DNA of 64,000 nt from contig BSWB01000008.1 of assembly GCA_033239125.1 (NCBI GenBank), positions 9,702,001 through 9,766,000 of the forward strand, given 5' to 3'. The notes under the pieces were generated by a model that was given only the letters and a program-made list of their open reading frames with translations, was not told the origin of the DNA and did not search any database. The stretch is from Fagopyrum homotropicum (Eukaryota; Streptophyta; Magnoliopsida; Caryophyllales; Polygonaceae). Of this stretch, positions 53,698-64,000 are shown piece after piece. How positions within the stretch are numbered: the stretch's first letter is position 1; the number at the start of each line of letters is the position of its first letter. A program made the position numbers and the translations under genes.

Positions 53698-55155
53698 GTC
53701 TTCCTCTTCTCCTTTTTCCTCTTTTCTTCTTCTTTTTCACATGAATCAAGATCGAGTCTTGTTTCTTGTTTGTCCTTTGTTGTTGATGAATATGTGTTTC
53801 TACCAGGCTCCTTCGATTGAGTGTTGACGTGTGTGGATCGAAGAATCAAGCCTTGATTCCCTTGTTGTGCTATTGTTGTTGTCAAAAGAGCCCTGACGCC
53901 GCTTATGTCACTAAACTGCCCTGCGCCCTGGTATGTCCACCCCTACGGCTGAAAGTTGTGCCGCTCCTGCGCCTCCTGTCGGCCGCCCTTGCGGCTTACT
54001 TGGAGTAACTCCCATCTTTGGTGAGTTGCTTCCATCCTTACTTCCTTGCCCTTTCCTTATGCTAGATCATGTTAGGCTGGACCTAGATGATTAGTGTAGA
54101 TACGAGTTAGTGGCTTCTTGTTTCCCATGCGTTGGTTAGACGTCTTGAGTTGTGTTGTTGATGTTGTTCCTTGTGAACCTTGAGACTAGAAATCCTTCTC
54201 CTAGCATGTTGAGATAAGTTGGTGATCATCGAGACTAGAAGTAGGGAACATCTAGCACACTGTAGTAGATCTATTAGAGATCATGAGACTAGAAGTATGT
54301 AGACTTCTAGCTTCTGTATAGTTTTTTATTCACGATGCCTTGTCTGAGCTGACATTTATCCTTTCTTTCGGGAAGCTGAGCAGTTAGCTGATTCTTGAGT
54401 TTACCTTCGATTGAGGTGAGTCCCCTGGACTTACTTAGTTGTTATGCATATATTGGTTTAACCGTATTGGTTGTGTTTGTTATTTATTGTTATAACGGAA
54501 AACCGGACTAGGACGACCTTATACCTTAATTGGCCCAAGTGTATTATAACCGGGAAGTGACCGCTTGTCCAGTTCAAAATGGGGAAACTGGGAGGGGCTC
54601 TTGCGACCAGTCCAACGGGTGACGGAGAGATGAATCTACTATATTCTTGTTGGTGAAAGGGGGCAGGGCGAGATCACGGTGATTCTCGTGTGACAAAAGA
54701 AGTTGAATTAGTAAAGTGATTAACGTAATGAAAGATAATAACCGGTTGTGTGCAATCATGTTATATGCTTATGTTCTTATATGTGTTTGTGCTTTTACTG
54801 TCTTTTTGATATCTAAAATGTTAGCTAACGGTTTATACCGATGTTATAGATGCCCAACAAGTTAGGGATGATGTTGAGTGATCCAAATAGAGTGGTCAAG
54901 CGGGGTTCCCATACATTATAGGACGGGATCAGGTTTATATTTTTGTTGTTGTTGTTTCAGTTTGTTGTTGAACTCGACTGAGAGTCCTTTGTTTTTACCT
55001 TTGTTATACCTTATGGATTTTTATGCAGTTTTTGGTTTTCATTTATTTGTGCATTGTTGCAAGATCCGATGTTATTGTTGTTACTCTGAGGGTCGGGACC
55101 CATTGTGAGGTCCTAGCTCGTAACGCTTCGTGTTTTCAGAACATGGGGTGTTACA

Positions 55156-55330
55156 ATATGGTATCAAAGCTCTAGGCTTACAAAAATGGCACTCGAAATC
55201 TTTTAAAGGTCGAATAGATAAATAAACATAACCCGCAAGGGGTCTAAGTTTTAAAAAGGGTGTTTTGTTTTTAAACTTGTCGGTCTGGGCATAGATGTAC
55301 GGGCGACCACCACTACCTCCGCGGATCTCA
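55156..55330 (+). other. Chromovirus primer-binding site and truncated leader
   Basis: TGGTATCAAAGCTCTAGG begins at 55158, three bases after the LTR end; it is an initiator-Met-type site with one mismatch. The leader runs about 150 bp and then loses identity before any gag frame. Confidence 0.6.
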
Positions 55331-56974
55331 ACAGCTTAGCCGTCTTATGTCAATAGTTTTTTTAAACTATATAAACAATGAACCACATAATAATAGGTCA
55401 ACAAGCGACACTTGTCATTTGCTAGCCGTCTTAAATTGTTCAAGTCAGTTTTGTAGGGGATTGAGAGCTTCTGCCCAGTTTTCATACTCGAGTGATGTCT
55501 CTTACAATGCTTGGATTCCGCAATGTGACTCACTTTTGGAATATACCTCATTTGGATCATTTGCTTCCTCGTATCCAAAATTCGCTCTCCTTTAAACTCT
55601 TGCCTCAATACACACTCAGTTGTGCAAGCTTGTTCCTATAATCCCTTCCTTGTATGCGTGTTCCCATCTATGTGGTTTTATTCTTATTTGGGTGATGTCG
55701 CAAAGGAATCATCATAAAAGGGCCATGTACATTATTAGTCTCCACATGTGGATGTACTTTTGGGGAGTTAAAACCCCTTTCCACAACCCCAAACCGCTCG
55801 ATACTTATTGTGCATACCAATCGTCATATTAGTTGTGTATGGTACCTTTCCTTGGCCCTTTCATGTAGTATAATGCTCCATCAATTGCATATATCTCCCA
55901 CAACTATGACAAATGATAAGCAAATTCTCATACTCCAATTTCGAAGGTTTACCATTTAACAAGAGGTCCCTTTTGAGAGGGAAAAAAAATTATCTCATAC
56001 TCAATTGAAGAGTGTTCTCATAAATCCATACCGAAGTTCCAGTAGCTGAGACAATGAGACTAATCATACTTTCGTTATACACAGTAAAGGACGTGCATGA
56101 TATGTAGACACATACGTTGGTGGTTATAATCACCGTGGCCTCTAGTTCAAAGGAGAGATCCCATTGTTAAACCACCATGTAGTAGCCGAACATAGACGAT
56201 CCATGAACCTCCAAATAATGCGTCCATCATGTCACTCTGAATTTCAAATTGAAAAATAAAATCATTAGAAGATAAAAAAATGTACACCCTCCTTTCAGCT
56301 TTCATACGTAGTTCAACATTTTCTCAAAAGTCAAAAAATATGATATTCAACCTAGCTAGCAATTATACAACATCAAAGTTCTTCTAAGGAGTTTCCCATT
56401 ACTGGAGAATATCATTGTCAACGTGACATCGATACCCTTTAGATAAGCAATGTGGTACCAAATTGAACCAAATCATCTAGCAGGGAAGACATACGAGTCT
56501 TTTGAGCATTTAACTTCTTACTCCATGGTAAGTAAGTAGAGCTTTTTGAATTGGAGGATCTCCTAATGCCTATGTCGTTAGGGGTGGATGGTTCATTAAC
56601 ACGATGTGAATTCAACGGGACATAAATTTTACCACTAAAGTTACCGGCATTAGGACTAAACTTCATCTTAAATTTGAGTAAATCTAACTTTATAAAATAA
56701 TAATCAATATTTTATTTATTCTATAGACATTTTATAAATTTAAAGTTTTTTTCAGTATATTCATGCATGTAGGATTTTCAACTCCATCCAAAAAATATCC
56801 CAAATGTGGGAGGGTTGGAGGAGTAGGAGGCACTCATTTGAGGGTGTGAATGGAATATTGTACGGATGCCCAGTTCATCCGAACATCCAACCCAAGTAAA
56901 TAATTAAAAAAAAAAGCGTCACCAACTTTAAGTTACCCAACCGTCAACCTTTCACATGTACGCCCAAGCACTAC
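55331..56974. other. Unassigned DNA with one short open frame
   Basis: I recognise no domain or repeat. A minus-strand frame at 56439-56666 (75 codons, begins MKFSPNAGNFSGKIYVPLNS) has plausible composition, but I know no family for it. Confidence 0.35.
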
Positions 56975-56989
56975 TTTATACTATAGACA

Positions 56990-57405
56990 GCGATCATTGG
57001 CCGATTATCTACCAGAGATAGGTTACCTTTCCTTGATATTGATCCTACTTGTAGTTGGTGCACGAGTAAGAGTAAGTCCCATGACCAATTGATCTTTGGA
57101 TGCACATATGCATGTGAGGCTTGGAGGCATGTTAGTGTGTAAATTAGGATTTCTGAAGATATCACCACCAAATTAGAGGTATTGAAAATTGGCTTACTCA
57201 CACTATATATGACAAGAACTAGATGAGAAGATCCAGGATATAAACGTTTTCTTCTACGGTCTACTACCTTTGGTATTCCAAGAATGCCTTGGTGTTTGAC
57301 CAAAATAGAATTCTAATAGACATCCTCATAAGACTGATCAAGACCCATGTCTATAGTTTGTTGCATGAGGCATTCCCAGTTGGAGGTAGAGAGAGGATTA
57401 TATCT
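56990..57405 (+). pseudogene. LINE 3' region: zinc-binding RT C-domain relic
   Basis: On the plus strand it reads GRLSTRDRLPFLDIDPTCSW, then C...SHDQLIFGCTYACEAW. This is the CX2C...HX..C zinc-binding pattern that follows RT in plant L1-like LINEs. Later text (GIPRMPWCLTK after stops) resembles the degenerate C-terminus. Several stops make it a relic. It points toward the minus-strand LINE RT relic to its right, so the two are tail-to-tail. Confidence 0.6.
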
Positions 57406-58149
57406 TAGTAGTTGGTATTTACTAGAATTGTATTCTTATCCTTACTTTGATGTATTTCTGATCTATATGTGTACCGGGCTTGGTTTTAGTTTGTTAATGG
57501 CTTTGCTAATGGTAGATTGACCATTGTCCTGAGGTTTGGGAACTTGTTTGTCTTGTGAGTATCTATGTTTTCTTATGACTTTGCCGAATGTGGACGATCC
57601 CATGAGTTGTGCCGATTTTGGATGTACTTTTAGTTTCATCAGTTTCAGGGTAGTATGTTTGTTCAAAAGGATTGCATATTTATCTAGAGTACTTTGTATG
57701 TGTTGTTTTGGGCCATAGACACAAGTCGAAGTCATGTACATATACTTTATTCATTTAGTATAAATGGGTCTTAACGGGCCAATTTACGTCATTTTACTTT
57801 TCTATGAATTTACCTTTACCTAAAAAAATACCTCTCTCCCAACAGGTAACAAAACCTACTCATTGCCCTTTGCAAAAGCCGACATGATTTCTCTATCATG
57901 TGTCCAAATAAAATGCAACTTTATCTCTCATGTCATTTATTATTTGGAACAATCGATTATTTCTCCATCTCCGCACCCATCACAACATCAACATGAATAA
58001 AACCCAATGCATTCCCGGATCAGAGCCATGCATCATACTCATATTTTCATAAAGCAACTTGGTTTTATGCATAGGTAGAAGCAATTGAAATACAACTTGA
58101 GGTTATGTAACTTAATCTTACATAACCTCACAAATAAATCAGATTGGCC
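57406..58149. other. Unassigned DNA with one short open frame
   Basis: A minus-strand frame at 57463-57741 (92 codons, containing SSTFGKVIRKHRYSQDKQVP) is open, but I do not recognise it. A small hairpin, GAGGTTATGTA/TACATAACCTC, lies at 58102-58133. Nothing else is supported. Confidence 0.35.
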
Positions 58150-59191
58150 ACCAATAGTTTCTTTAACATTTTGGGTGTATGCATAAGCATAAGTAGTTGA
58201 AAAGCAACTTGAGGTTGTCCCTTTCCAATATACACAGTGGTGCTTCCTTGGCTGATAATTTAGTGAGATAATATAGGCTAAGGAAATTGGAGTTGGTGAT
58301 TTTGAGGGGAAGATAAGACCAGTTACAACCATATCTTTGTGACTTCAATATGCATCCACCAACAAATACTGGAAATACATTGAAATAGGATCATTAGATA
58401 GCCAATTATCACCCTAAAATTTGGTCGACCTACCATCAAGAACATTCCATGCATGATTGGGCACAACAATATTGTTATACCCCTTAGACAAATTGTCAAA
58501 CAACCCACTATAATTTAGATCGGCCAAACAACATCCAATATATACTTATGAGCTAAAACACAAGCCCATAACTAATCCCGATACTACGATAGTCTCCACC
58601 CAAGCTTACTAATCATGGCTAGGCTTGAGAATGTTGTAACCCTAATACCTAAACCACCTTTGTCCTTTGTTTAACACACCTACTTCCAATTTACAAGACG
58701 CATCTTCCTTGCCTCAATTACCGTCCCAAATGAAGTTTCGATAAAGTGTATCAAGTCTATCACACCCAATTTCAAGAAGCATTATTTTCTACATTGTATA
58801 GAGCGGTATTGAGCATAACACTACCTTCACCAATTTTATTCTTCCAACAATATTCAGAGTATGTTCTTTTACCCAGTAAGTCTAGACGATACCTTCTCTA
58901 GCTAGCAAATGAATGAGTGCACTAGTGCATAGCCGCTCATGTATAATGGGAATGCCAATGTACATTCCAACATGTCGTGTTGACGGGATCTCACCGAGAT
59001 CGCTCGACGTAGTTTTTAATTCACCTCGAACATTATTTGATACATAAAAATTTTGATTTCGTCAAGCTAACACTTTGTCCCTAGACAACACAAAACTAGC
59101 TTATTGAGGATGCTCTTCACCACATGACGCTAACTCACCAATGCCTTGAAAAATTATAATAAGATATTATCCACAATGAATAAGTGGAATG
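58150..59191 (-). pseudogene. L1-like LINE ORF2 relic (left part)
   Basis: On the minus strand, with frame breaks, it reads HLFIVDNILLF (the degenerate F-A-D-D RT catalytic box), CLGTKC.LDEIKIF, IGIPIIHE-like text, KLHLGR (the LINE thumb region) and GLGIRVTTFSSLAMISKLGW, then HAWNVLDGRSTKF.GDNWLSN. The order matches plant non-LTR RT. It is interrupted on its right by the copia element, with GAATG duplicated. Confidence 0.7.
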
Positions 59192-59314
59192 TGTGAGAAT
59201 GAGATGAATTCTCCTTAGGGTTTCCGTCGTCAGACGGCTCATATTAATAATAAACGGAGTTTACATAATTACATTAGGGCACCCCTATATTTACAATAAT
59301 TACATAAACTATCA
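59192..59314 (-). repeat. 3' LTR of copia element
   Basis: The plus-strand ends are TGTGAGAATG and AAACTATCA, 123 bp, unusually short. The adjacent minus-strand sequence CTACGGGGATA is a likely purine tract. Confidence 0.88.
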
Positions 59315-60111
59315 TATCCCCGTAGTCGAAACTGGAGATGGTTGAACAGTGAGTCTGAATCTAAAGTCTAGAAATAATTGTCGGGGAAGACCCTTTGTAA
59401 AAATGTCTGCGTACTGAAAAGCCGAAGGTACATGAAGAACTCGAACGTGACCACGGGCAACCTTGTCGCGGAAGAAGAGTATGTCGATCTCAATATGCTT
59501 GGTTCATTGATGTTGAACTGGGTTGCTGGCAAGATAAGTAGCAGAGATGTTGTCCGTGTATACAATGGATGCCTTGGTGAACGGGCAATGTAACTCAAGA
59601 AAAAGGTTTCACAACCAGGAACATTCTGACAAAACATTGGCAACTCCTTTATACTCTATCTCTACATTGGATCTGGAGAATACAGATTGCCTTTTGGCAG
59701 ACCACGAGATTAGAGTGTCAATGAAAAATACACAGTAACTTGATGTTGAGCGGGATGTATCAGGGCACCCTACCCAATCAACATCTGTGTAGGCAATGAG
59801 ATCAAATTTCGGAGAGGAGGAGATGTTGATACCTAATGATGACATGCCAGAATGTATCGGATAATGTGCTTCAGAGCTGCAAAATGAGCTTCCCGGGGGT
59901 CGTGCATAAAAAGGCACACTTGATGTACTGCAAAACTGATGTTAGGCCGTGTGAAAGTGAGCTACTGAAGTGCCCCAGCTAGACTACGGTAAAGTGTGGA
60001 TCACTAATAACAGGGCTGGATGAAGCACTTAACTAGACAGACATCCCAGCCGGGGTAGCAAATGGTTTGTAGTTAGACATATTTGCTTGTTCAACAACTT
60101 TGCGAGCATAT
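59315..60111 (-). pseudogene. pol: Copia RNase H and C-terminus
   Basis: It carries YARKVVEQANMSNYKPFATP, then AYTDVDWVGCPDTSRSTSSY, LISWSAKRQSVFSRSNVEIE and, after a frame change near 59609, VYTDNISATYLASNPVQHQ and VPSAFQYADIFTKGLPRQLF. These are standard copia RNase H blocks. At least three stops or frame breaks are present. Confidence 0.75.
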
Positions 60112-60816
60112 TTATCCTAGGACAAGAATAAGCCAAAGGATGTACGACGAACAGAAAAAACCCAAGAAATAGGACAGGGGGCCTAAGTCTTTCAGGGCAA
60201 ATTCCTTACTCAGAAATTGGATCAGATGCTTGCGGAGGGCATCAGAGGAAGCCGTAAGGACAATGTCATCGACATATAAAAGCAAATAGGCAATGTCAGT
60301 TCCCTGATTATAGATAAAAAGGGAGGAGTCGCTCTTACTGCTAATAAACCCAATGCAATGCAGGAAGCCTGCAAAACGTTGAAACCATGCCTGGGGAGCT
60401 TGCTTCAGGTCATAGAGGGACTTCTGCAGAAGGCAAATGTGATTGGGTTTGGATGGGTCGCGGAAGCTTGGTGGTTGAAACATATACTCCGTTTCGCTGA
60501 GATGACTATGGAGGAAAGCATTCTGAACATCCAACTGATGGATGGACCAAGAGCGGGATAATGCAATACTGAGAACCATACGGATGGTTGTTGGTTTAAC
60601 AACAGGGCTGACAGTCTCATCACGGTCAATTCTAACCTACTGAGAACAACCATTAGCAACTAAACGTGCCTTGTATCACTCCAGGGAACCATCAGACCTG
60701 TACTTATGCTAAAAAATCCACATGCATCGCACAATATTAGCATCCGCAGGACGAGGTATCATGACTCACGTCTCATTCCGCATAAGGGCTCGATATTCAT
60801 TGAGCATGACAACGGT
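60112..60816 (-). pseudogene. pol: Copia reverse transcriptase
   Basis: The intact stretch (60579-60112) has SIHQLDVQNAFLHSHLSETE, SLYDLKQAPQAWFQRF and catalytic YLLLYVDDIVLTASS (YVDD), then EFALKDLGPLSYFLGF. The preceding part (to 60816) is in the same phase but has several stops, in WIF-stop-HKYRSDGSLE-stop-YKARLVANG and nearby. Confidence 0.8.
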
Positions 60817-62730
60817 CTAATATGGGTCTTGAAGAGCAACATTGTGAGATTTGGGAATTGAGGATAAGGGAGCGGTTGGCACGGATAAGTCAAAAATCTG
60901 TTTTGGTTTAACAATACTAGATTGACTTCGGGTTTGGGGTTGGTTCAGGAAAGATGAAATCGGAGATGGAGGGGCTATTCCATTTAAGTTGGGTCCGGCT
61001 GGGTTTTCAATTTGAGGATTGAGGTGTGGGATAGCACCTAACTGGGCCGGGTTGACTGAAGGGCGTGTTGGGCCATTAAGGGGAGTGTAGGCCGGTTGAT
61101 TTTGGTAGTGTATTGGGCCGGGTAAGGGAGGGGTAGGTAAAATAGGCCCATATAAGGAGAAAGGAAGGGATGGGCTTCTTGGCATGGACTGGGGCGTAGG
61201 AGGGAATGGAACAGGTGCTGGGAGTGGGCCTGTTGCAGCAGTAGCTGTGATAGGCCGATTGTGGGCCAGGAAATATGGGGATGGACCATCACCAAATGTG
61301 GGCTGACTAATAGGTTCTGAGGGGACTCGGAAATGGGTAGCGAACGGAAAAGTTGTTTCATCAAAAGTCACATGACGGAAAATGATTATTTTATTCGTTG
61401 CTAAGTTCAAACACTTGAATCCTCTATGGTGTTTAGGATAACCTAGAAAAACGCACGGAGTTGTTCGATGTTGAAGTTTGTGGGAAATGGTTGCACTTTG
61501 GTTTGGATAACAAAGGCAACCAAATACCCGGAGATGAGCGAGAGAAGGTTTAGAGAGGTATAACACTTGAGTAGGAGATTGACCGTAAATAGAGGTAGAG
61601 GGAAGGATGTTTAATAGATAGTAGGAAACCTCCAATGCATGGGGCCAATAGGAGATTGGAATGGAGGCATGGAATAACATAGAACGTATCATGTTGTTGA
61701 TTGTTCTAATCATTCGTTCATCCTTACCATTTTAAGGAGATGTATGAGGACAAGAGAACCGAAAGACAATGCCATGGTCAACGAAAAACTTGTGGAATGT
61801 GGTGCTGTTAAATTCTCCGCCCATGTCATAATGAAAACTTTTGATCGGTAGACTAAATTGCGTGTTGACAAATTTGTGAAATTAAACAAAGATGTCAAAT
61901 GCTTGGGACTTGAACTTGAGAGGAAAAATCCATAGAAAATGGGAGAAATCATCAAAAAAATTAAATAGTATTTAAAACCGTCTCGACTTGGGATAGGAGA
62001 TGTCCATAAATCACTATGAATAATGTTAAAAGGAGCATTAGGGCGGGTAGTAGAACGATTAAAAGCTAATATATGATGTTTTCCTAATTGACAAGCATGA
62101 CAAAGAGAAGTCACATGAGACTTATTACACTTAATGAAGGAAGATTGACGAAGCAATTCTAAGACCGGAGCTCCTGGATGTCCGAGACGGGCATGCCAAA
62201 GGCTGGAAGACTCGGCTGAGAGAGCATGATGAGGACGACAAGAAAGACTTATGACTGGATAGAGTTCCCCGGAACTATTACACCTCAGATGTGTGATCCC
62301 CGTTGTAGATCCTTCATAGAAAAACCAAAGGGTCAAATTCTATGGAGGCATTGTTATTAGTTGTAAAACGTCGAACATACACTAAATTTTTGACAATTTT
62401 TGGGGCAATAAGGATATTGGATAGGTGTAGAGGTTTTGTGGTGTTGGGGATAATAGTATCTCCAATACCTATAGAAGGAACACGCATACAATTCCCAACA
62501 ATTATCGAATTTAAAGAACCATTATGCGAAAAAGACAAGAGGGAACCTGAATTATTTGTCATGTGGGAGGTAGCACCCGTGTCCATGTACCAGTAATTAT
62601 CCGTCGGATTTAACATCATAGAAGCAAAATTCTGATCCAATGTTGTCGGCTGAGCTGATGTTGCAAAGTGGGCTTGTTGATGATATTGAGAAACTGAGCC
62701 GGGCCCAACAACAAATTGCTGAGCCTGCAA
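60817..62730 (-). pseudogene. pol: Copia protease, GAG-pre-integrase and integrase
   Basis: Protease has WYMDTGATSHMTNNSG (62730-62314 frame). The next frame (62336-61710) has the pre-integrase LWHARLGHPGAPVLELL, zinc-binding CHACQLGKHH and HSDLWTSPIPS with the first catalytic Asp. A shifted piece has YDMGGEFNS. The frame 61713-60817 gives RTINNMIRSMLFHASIPISYW, LRVFGCLCYPN and FRHVTFDETTFPF. Frame changes fall near 62330, within about 61800-61990, and near 61712. The enzyme set would process Gag-Pol and insert the cDNA. Confidence 0.78.
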
Positions 62731-63700
62731 GGGAAAGGGGCAGGGAGGGCGGTTTGGGCCTGGAGCAGTGTGGGTCAGAGATCAGTTTGGGCCTACAATA
62801 GTGTTGGATTGGGGAATCATCACCCATCTAAAATTATGGTGACATGCCGTACGGAAGGGAGCGCCGCCGACCTGTTGTTGTTGCCATTGCTTGCCTTTCC
62901 GGCCTCGACCGCGACGGGTGTGGGAGGAGTCCGTCACTGCAGTACTGGAGTCGGACCGGCGCTGAGGTGGCGAGTCTGCCGGCGTGTGCGATGAGGGGCC
63001 CGAAGGGGCCTGGGAACGTGCATCAACGGTGAGATCTGTGGTAGACAAACCGGAACCCGATTGAGCATTTAATCGAGTTTCCTCAAGTTGTAACTGAGAC
63101 CGAGCCTTGGTGAAGCTTGGAAGTGGATCGCTTTGCTGAATAAAACTTGCCGCGGCATTGTACTCAGCGGGTAATCCCGAAATAAGTTGAAGAACAAGGG
63201 GAGTGTCAGGAACCGGCGACCCGACCCTTTTGAGTTGATCTGCTAACGATTTGAGTTGCAGACAGTAAGCGTTAATGGAGGCAAATCTAGATAACTTACG
63301 ATTGGAGAACTCATGCTCGAGGTAGACGGCGCGGGTATTCTTGTAATCCTGAAAGATGTCTTTGACTCAATTCCATGCCTGAAGTGCAGTGTCGTCAGAG
63401 TCAAGAATTTGCAGAAGGATCTCGCACGAGACGGTGCTATAGATCCATTGCAGAACTGTTGTGTCAACTTGAAGCCATAACGAATCATCGATGTCTGCAG
63501 GTTTTGGAACCTTTTCATCGATGTGACCGAGAACATTGTGAGCTTTCGCAGTAACGCGAAATTAGGTGACCCATGATGTATATGGAGTGTCATGATCAAG
63601 GACGAGCGTAATGTTGTTTATGATATTTGAGATTCCGAGGGCAGAGTGGAAAGAGGATTTCCGATCGGTAGCTATCGAGAAAATCGGTGAAGGGGGAGAA
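62731..63700 (-). pseudogene. gag: Copia gag
   Basis: The minus-strand frame includes KAHNVLGHIDEKVPKPADID, LWLQVDTTVLQWIYSTVS, VKDIFQDYKNTRAVYLEHEF, LKSLADQLKRVGSPVPD and ISGLPAEYN, a UBN2/copia gag core. It is broken by a stop replacing the residue before FRVTAKAHN (about 63562) and by TGA in AWN-stop-VKDIF (about 63366). The C-part is Ser/Arg-rich with RRGRGRKGKQW. No intact CCHC knuckle is visible. Confidence 0.75.
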
Positions 63701-63740
63701 AAGCGGAAGAGGGTTTAGAAGAACGAGAAGTATGATGCCA

Positions 63741-63863
63741 TGTGAGAATGAGATGAATTCCCCTTAGGGTTTCCGTCGTCAGACGGCTCATATTAATAAT
63801 AAACGGAGTTTACGTAATTACATTAGGGCACACCTATATTTACAATAATTACATAAACTATCA
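63741..63863 (-). repeat. 5' LTR of copia element
   Basis: It matches the other LTR with about three substitutions. The neighbouring minus-strand TGGCATCATACTT is a poor match to the usual TGGTATCAGAGC primer site. Confidence 0.88.
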
Positions 63864-64000
63864 GAATGAACGTGGCCCTCTACGTGATAATCTCATCGGC
63901 TTTCATGTGCTATCAAACATTACTTTGTCGATTAATGACCCAGTCTTGCCAAGCACAACACGAGTAAGTATGGCGAGATAGGGACACCTTGTCGAACACC
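63864..64000 (-). pseudogene. L1-like LINE ORF2 relic (right part, continues past window)
   Basis: The minus-strand text GVRQGVPISPYLLVLCLARL is the characteristic RT block preceding the catalytic FADD box of plant LINEs. It joins 59191 when the copia element and one GAATG copy are removed. Confidence 0.75.

Larger units (their letters stand above)
53268..55155 (+). repeat. LTR of plus-strand chromovirus
   Basis: It starts TGTAACATACGG and ends GGGGTGTTACA, 1888 bp. It is the same family as the minus LTRs at 14825 and 18377, including a (CTT)n tract at 53661-53697. It is preceded by the pol 3' end and followed by a primer-binding site, so it served as 3' LTR of one copy and 5' LTR of the next. 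Confidence 0.82.
59192..63863 (-). mobile_element. Ale/Retrofit-like Ty1/copia retrotransposon
   Basis: It has 123-bp LTRs at both ends and perfect target duplications GAATG (59187-59191 and 63864-63868). The minus-strand order is gag, protease, integrase, RT, RNase H, the copia order. The LTRs differ at about three positions. Several stops in gag and RT make it non-functional by itself. The integrase tail (LRVFGCLCYPNQSATISHKL, CVFLGYPKHHRGFKC) resembles the Ale/Retrofit lineage. Confidence 0.88.

Noticed and set aside
53459..53885. Lys/Arg-rich frames on the minus strand
   Set aside because: They are translations of the (CTT)n microsatellite in the chromovirus LTR.
56439..56666. Host gene encoding MKFSPNAGNFSGKIYVPLNS...
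   Set aside because: It is open and of ordinary composition, but with 75 codons, no known family and no supporting promoter or exon structure it is only mentioned under the spacer entry.

Overview
The window looks like repeat-packed plant nuclear DNA. Its retroelements belong to plant lineages: Athila-type and chromovirus-type Ty3/gypsy, Ale/Retrofit-like Ty1/copia, an L1-like LINE and a hAT-type DNA element. Primer-binding sites fit plant initiator-Met tRNA or the tRNA-Asp-type site of Athila. Introns, AT-rich spacers and microsatellites also fit a plant. I cannot name the species. I found no intact host protein gene, tRNA or rRNA gene; essentially every convincing coding stretch is mobile-element derived.

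Layout, left to right. 1-6228: tandem array of a small, probably non-autonomous LTR element on the minus strand (1950-bp period; LTR-internal-LTR-internal-LTR-internal-LTR). 6230-6699: 43-bp minisatellite, about 11 copies, starting at the array's last LTR base. 6700-10522: deletion derivative of a Ty3/gypsy element (element D, minus) with gag, protease and one LTR. 11070-11900: long inverted-repeat (foldback) element. 12206-13373: non-autonomous hAT-like element. 14825-16957: solo LTR with a 5-bp target duplication. 18377-20670: 3' end of a chromovirus (minus), joined head-to-head near 20670 to a plus-strand chromovirus whose remainder is at 52910-55330.

The plus-strand chromovirus is split by Athila-type element A (20746-52909, minus, target duplication CGTTC). 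A is itself split twice: by element C (24460-37641, duplication GCTTC) and element B (38389-45939, duplication AGGCG). With the insertions discounted, A's gag-pol frame runs through all three pieces with one in-frame TAG. B and C are both coding-defective; C also carries the env-like third ORF of Athila elements. At the right end, an Ale-like copia element (59192-63863, duplication GAATG) interrupts an L1-like LINE relic (58150-64000).

The most striking signal is a set of family-specific palindromes. A, B, C and D each carry their own dyad sequence, usually centred on CGGCCG or CGGTCG. In A and C the copies sit at matching positions: twice in the LTR, in the protease-RT linker and in the spacer after pol. 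B keeps the LTR copies and has lost the other sites by deletion. The sequence differs between families while placement and symmetry are kept, which suggests a fast-evolving, element-specific recognition or RNA-pairing site. A second anomaly is chronological: B lies inside A, yet B's LTRs differ far more from each other than A's do.
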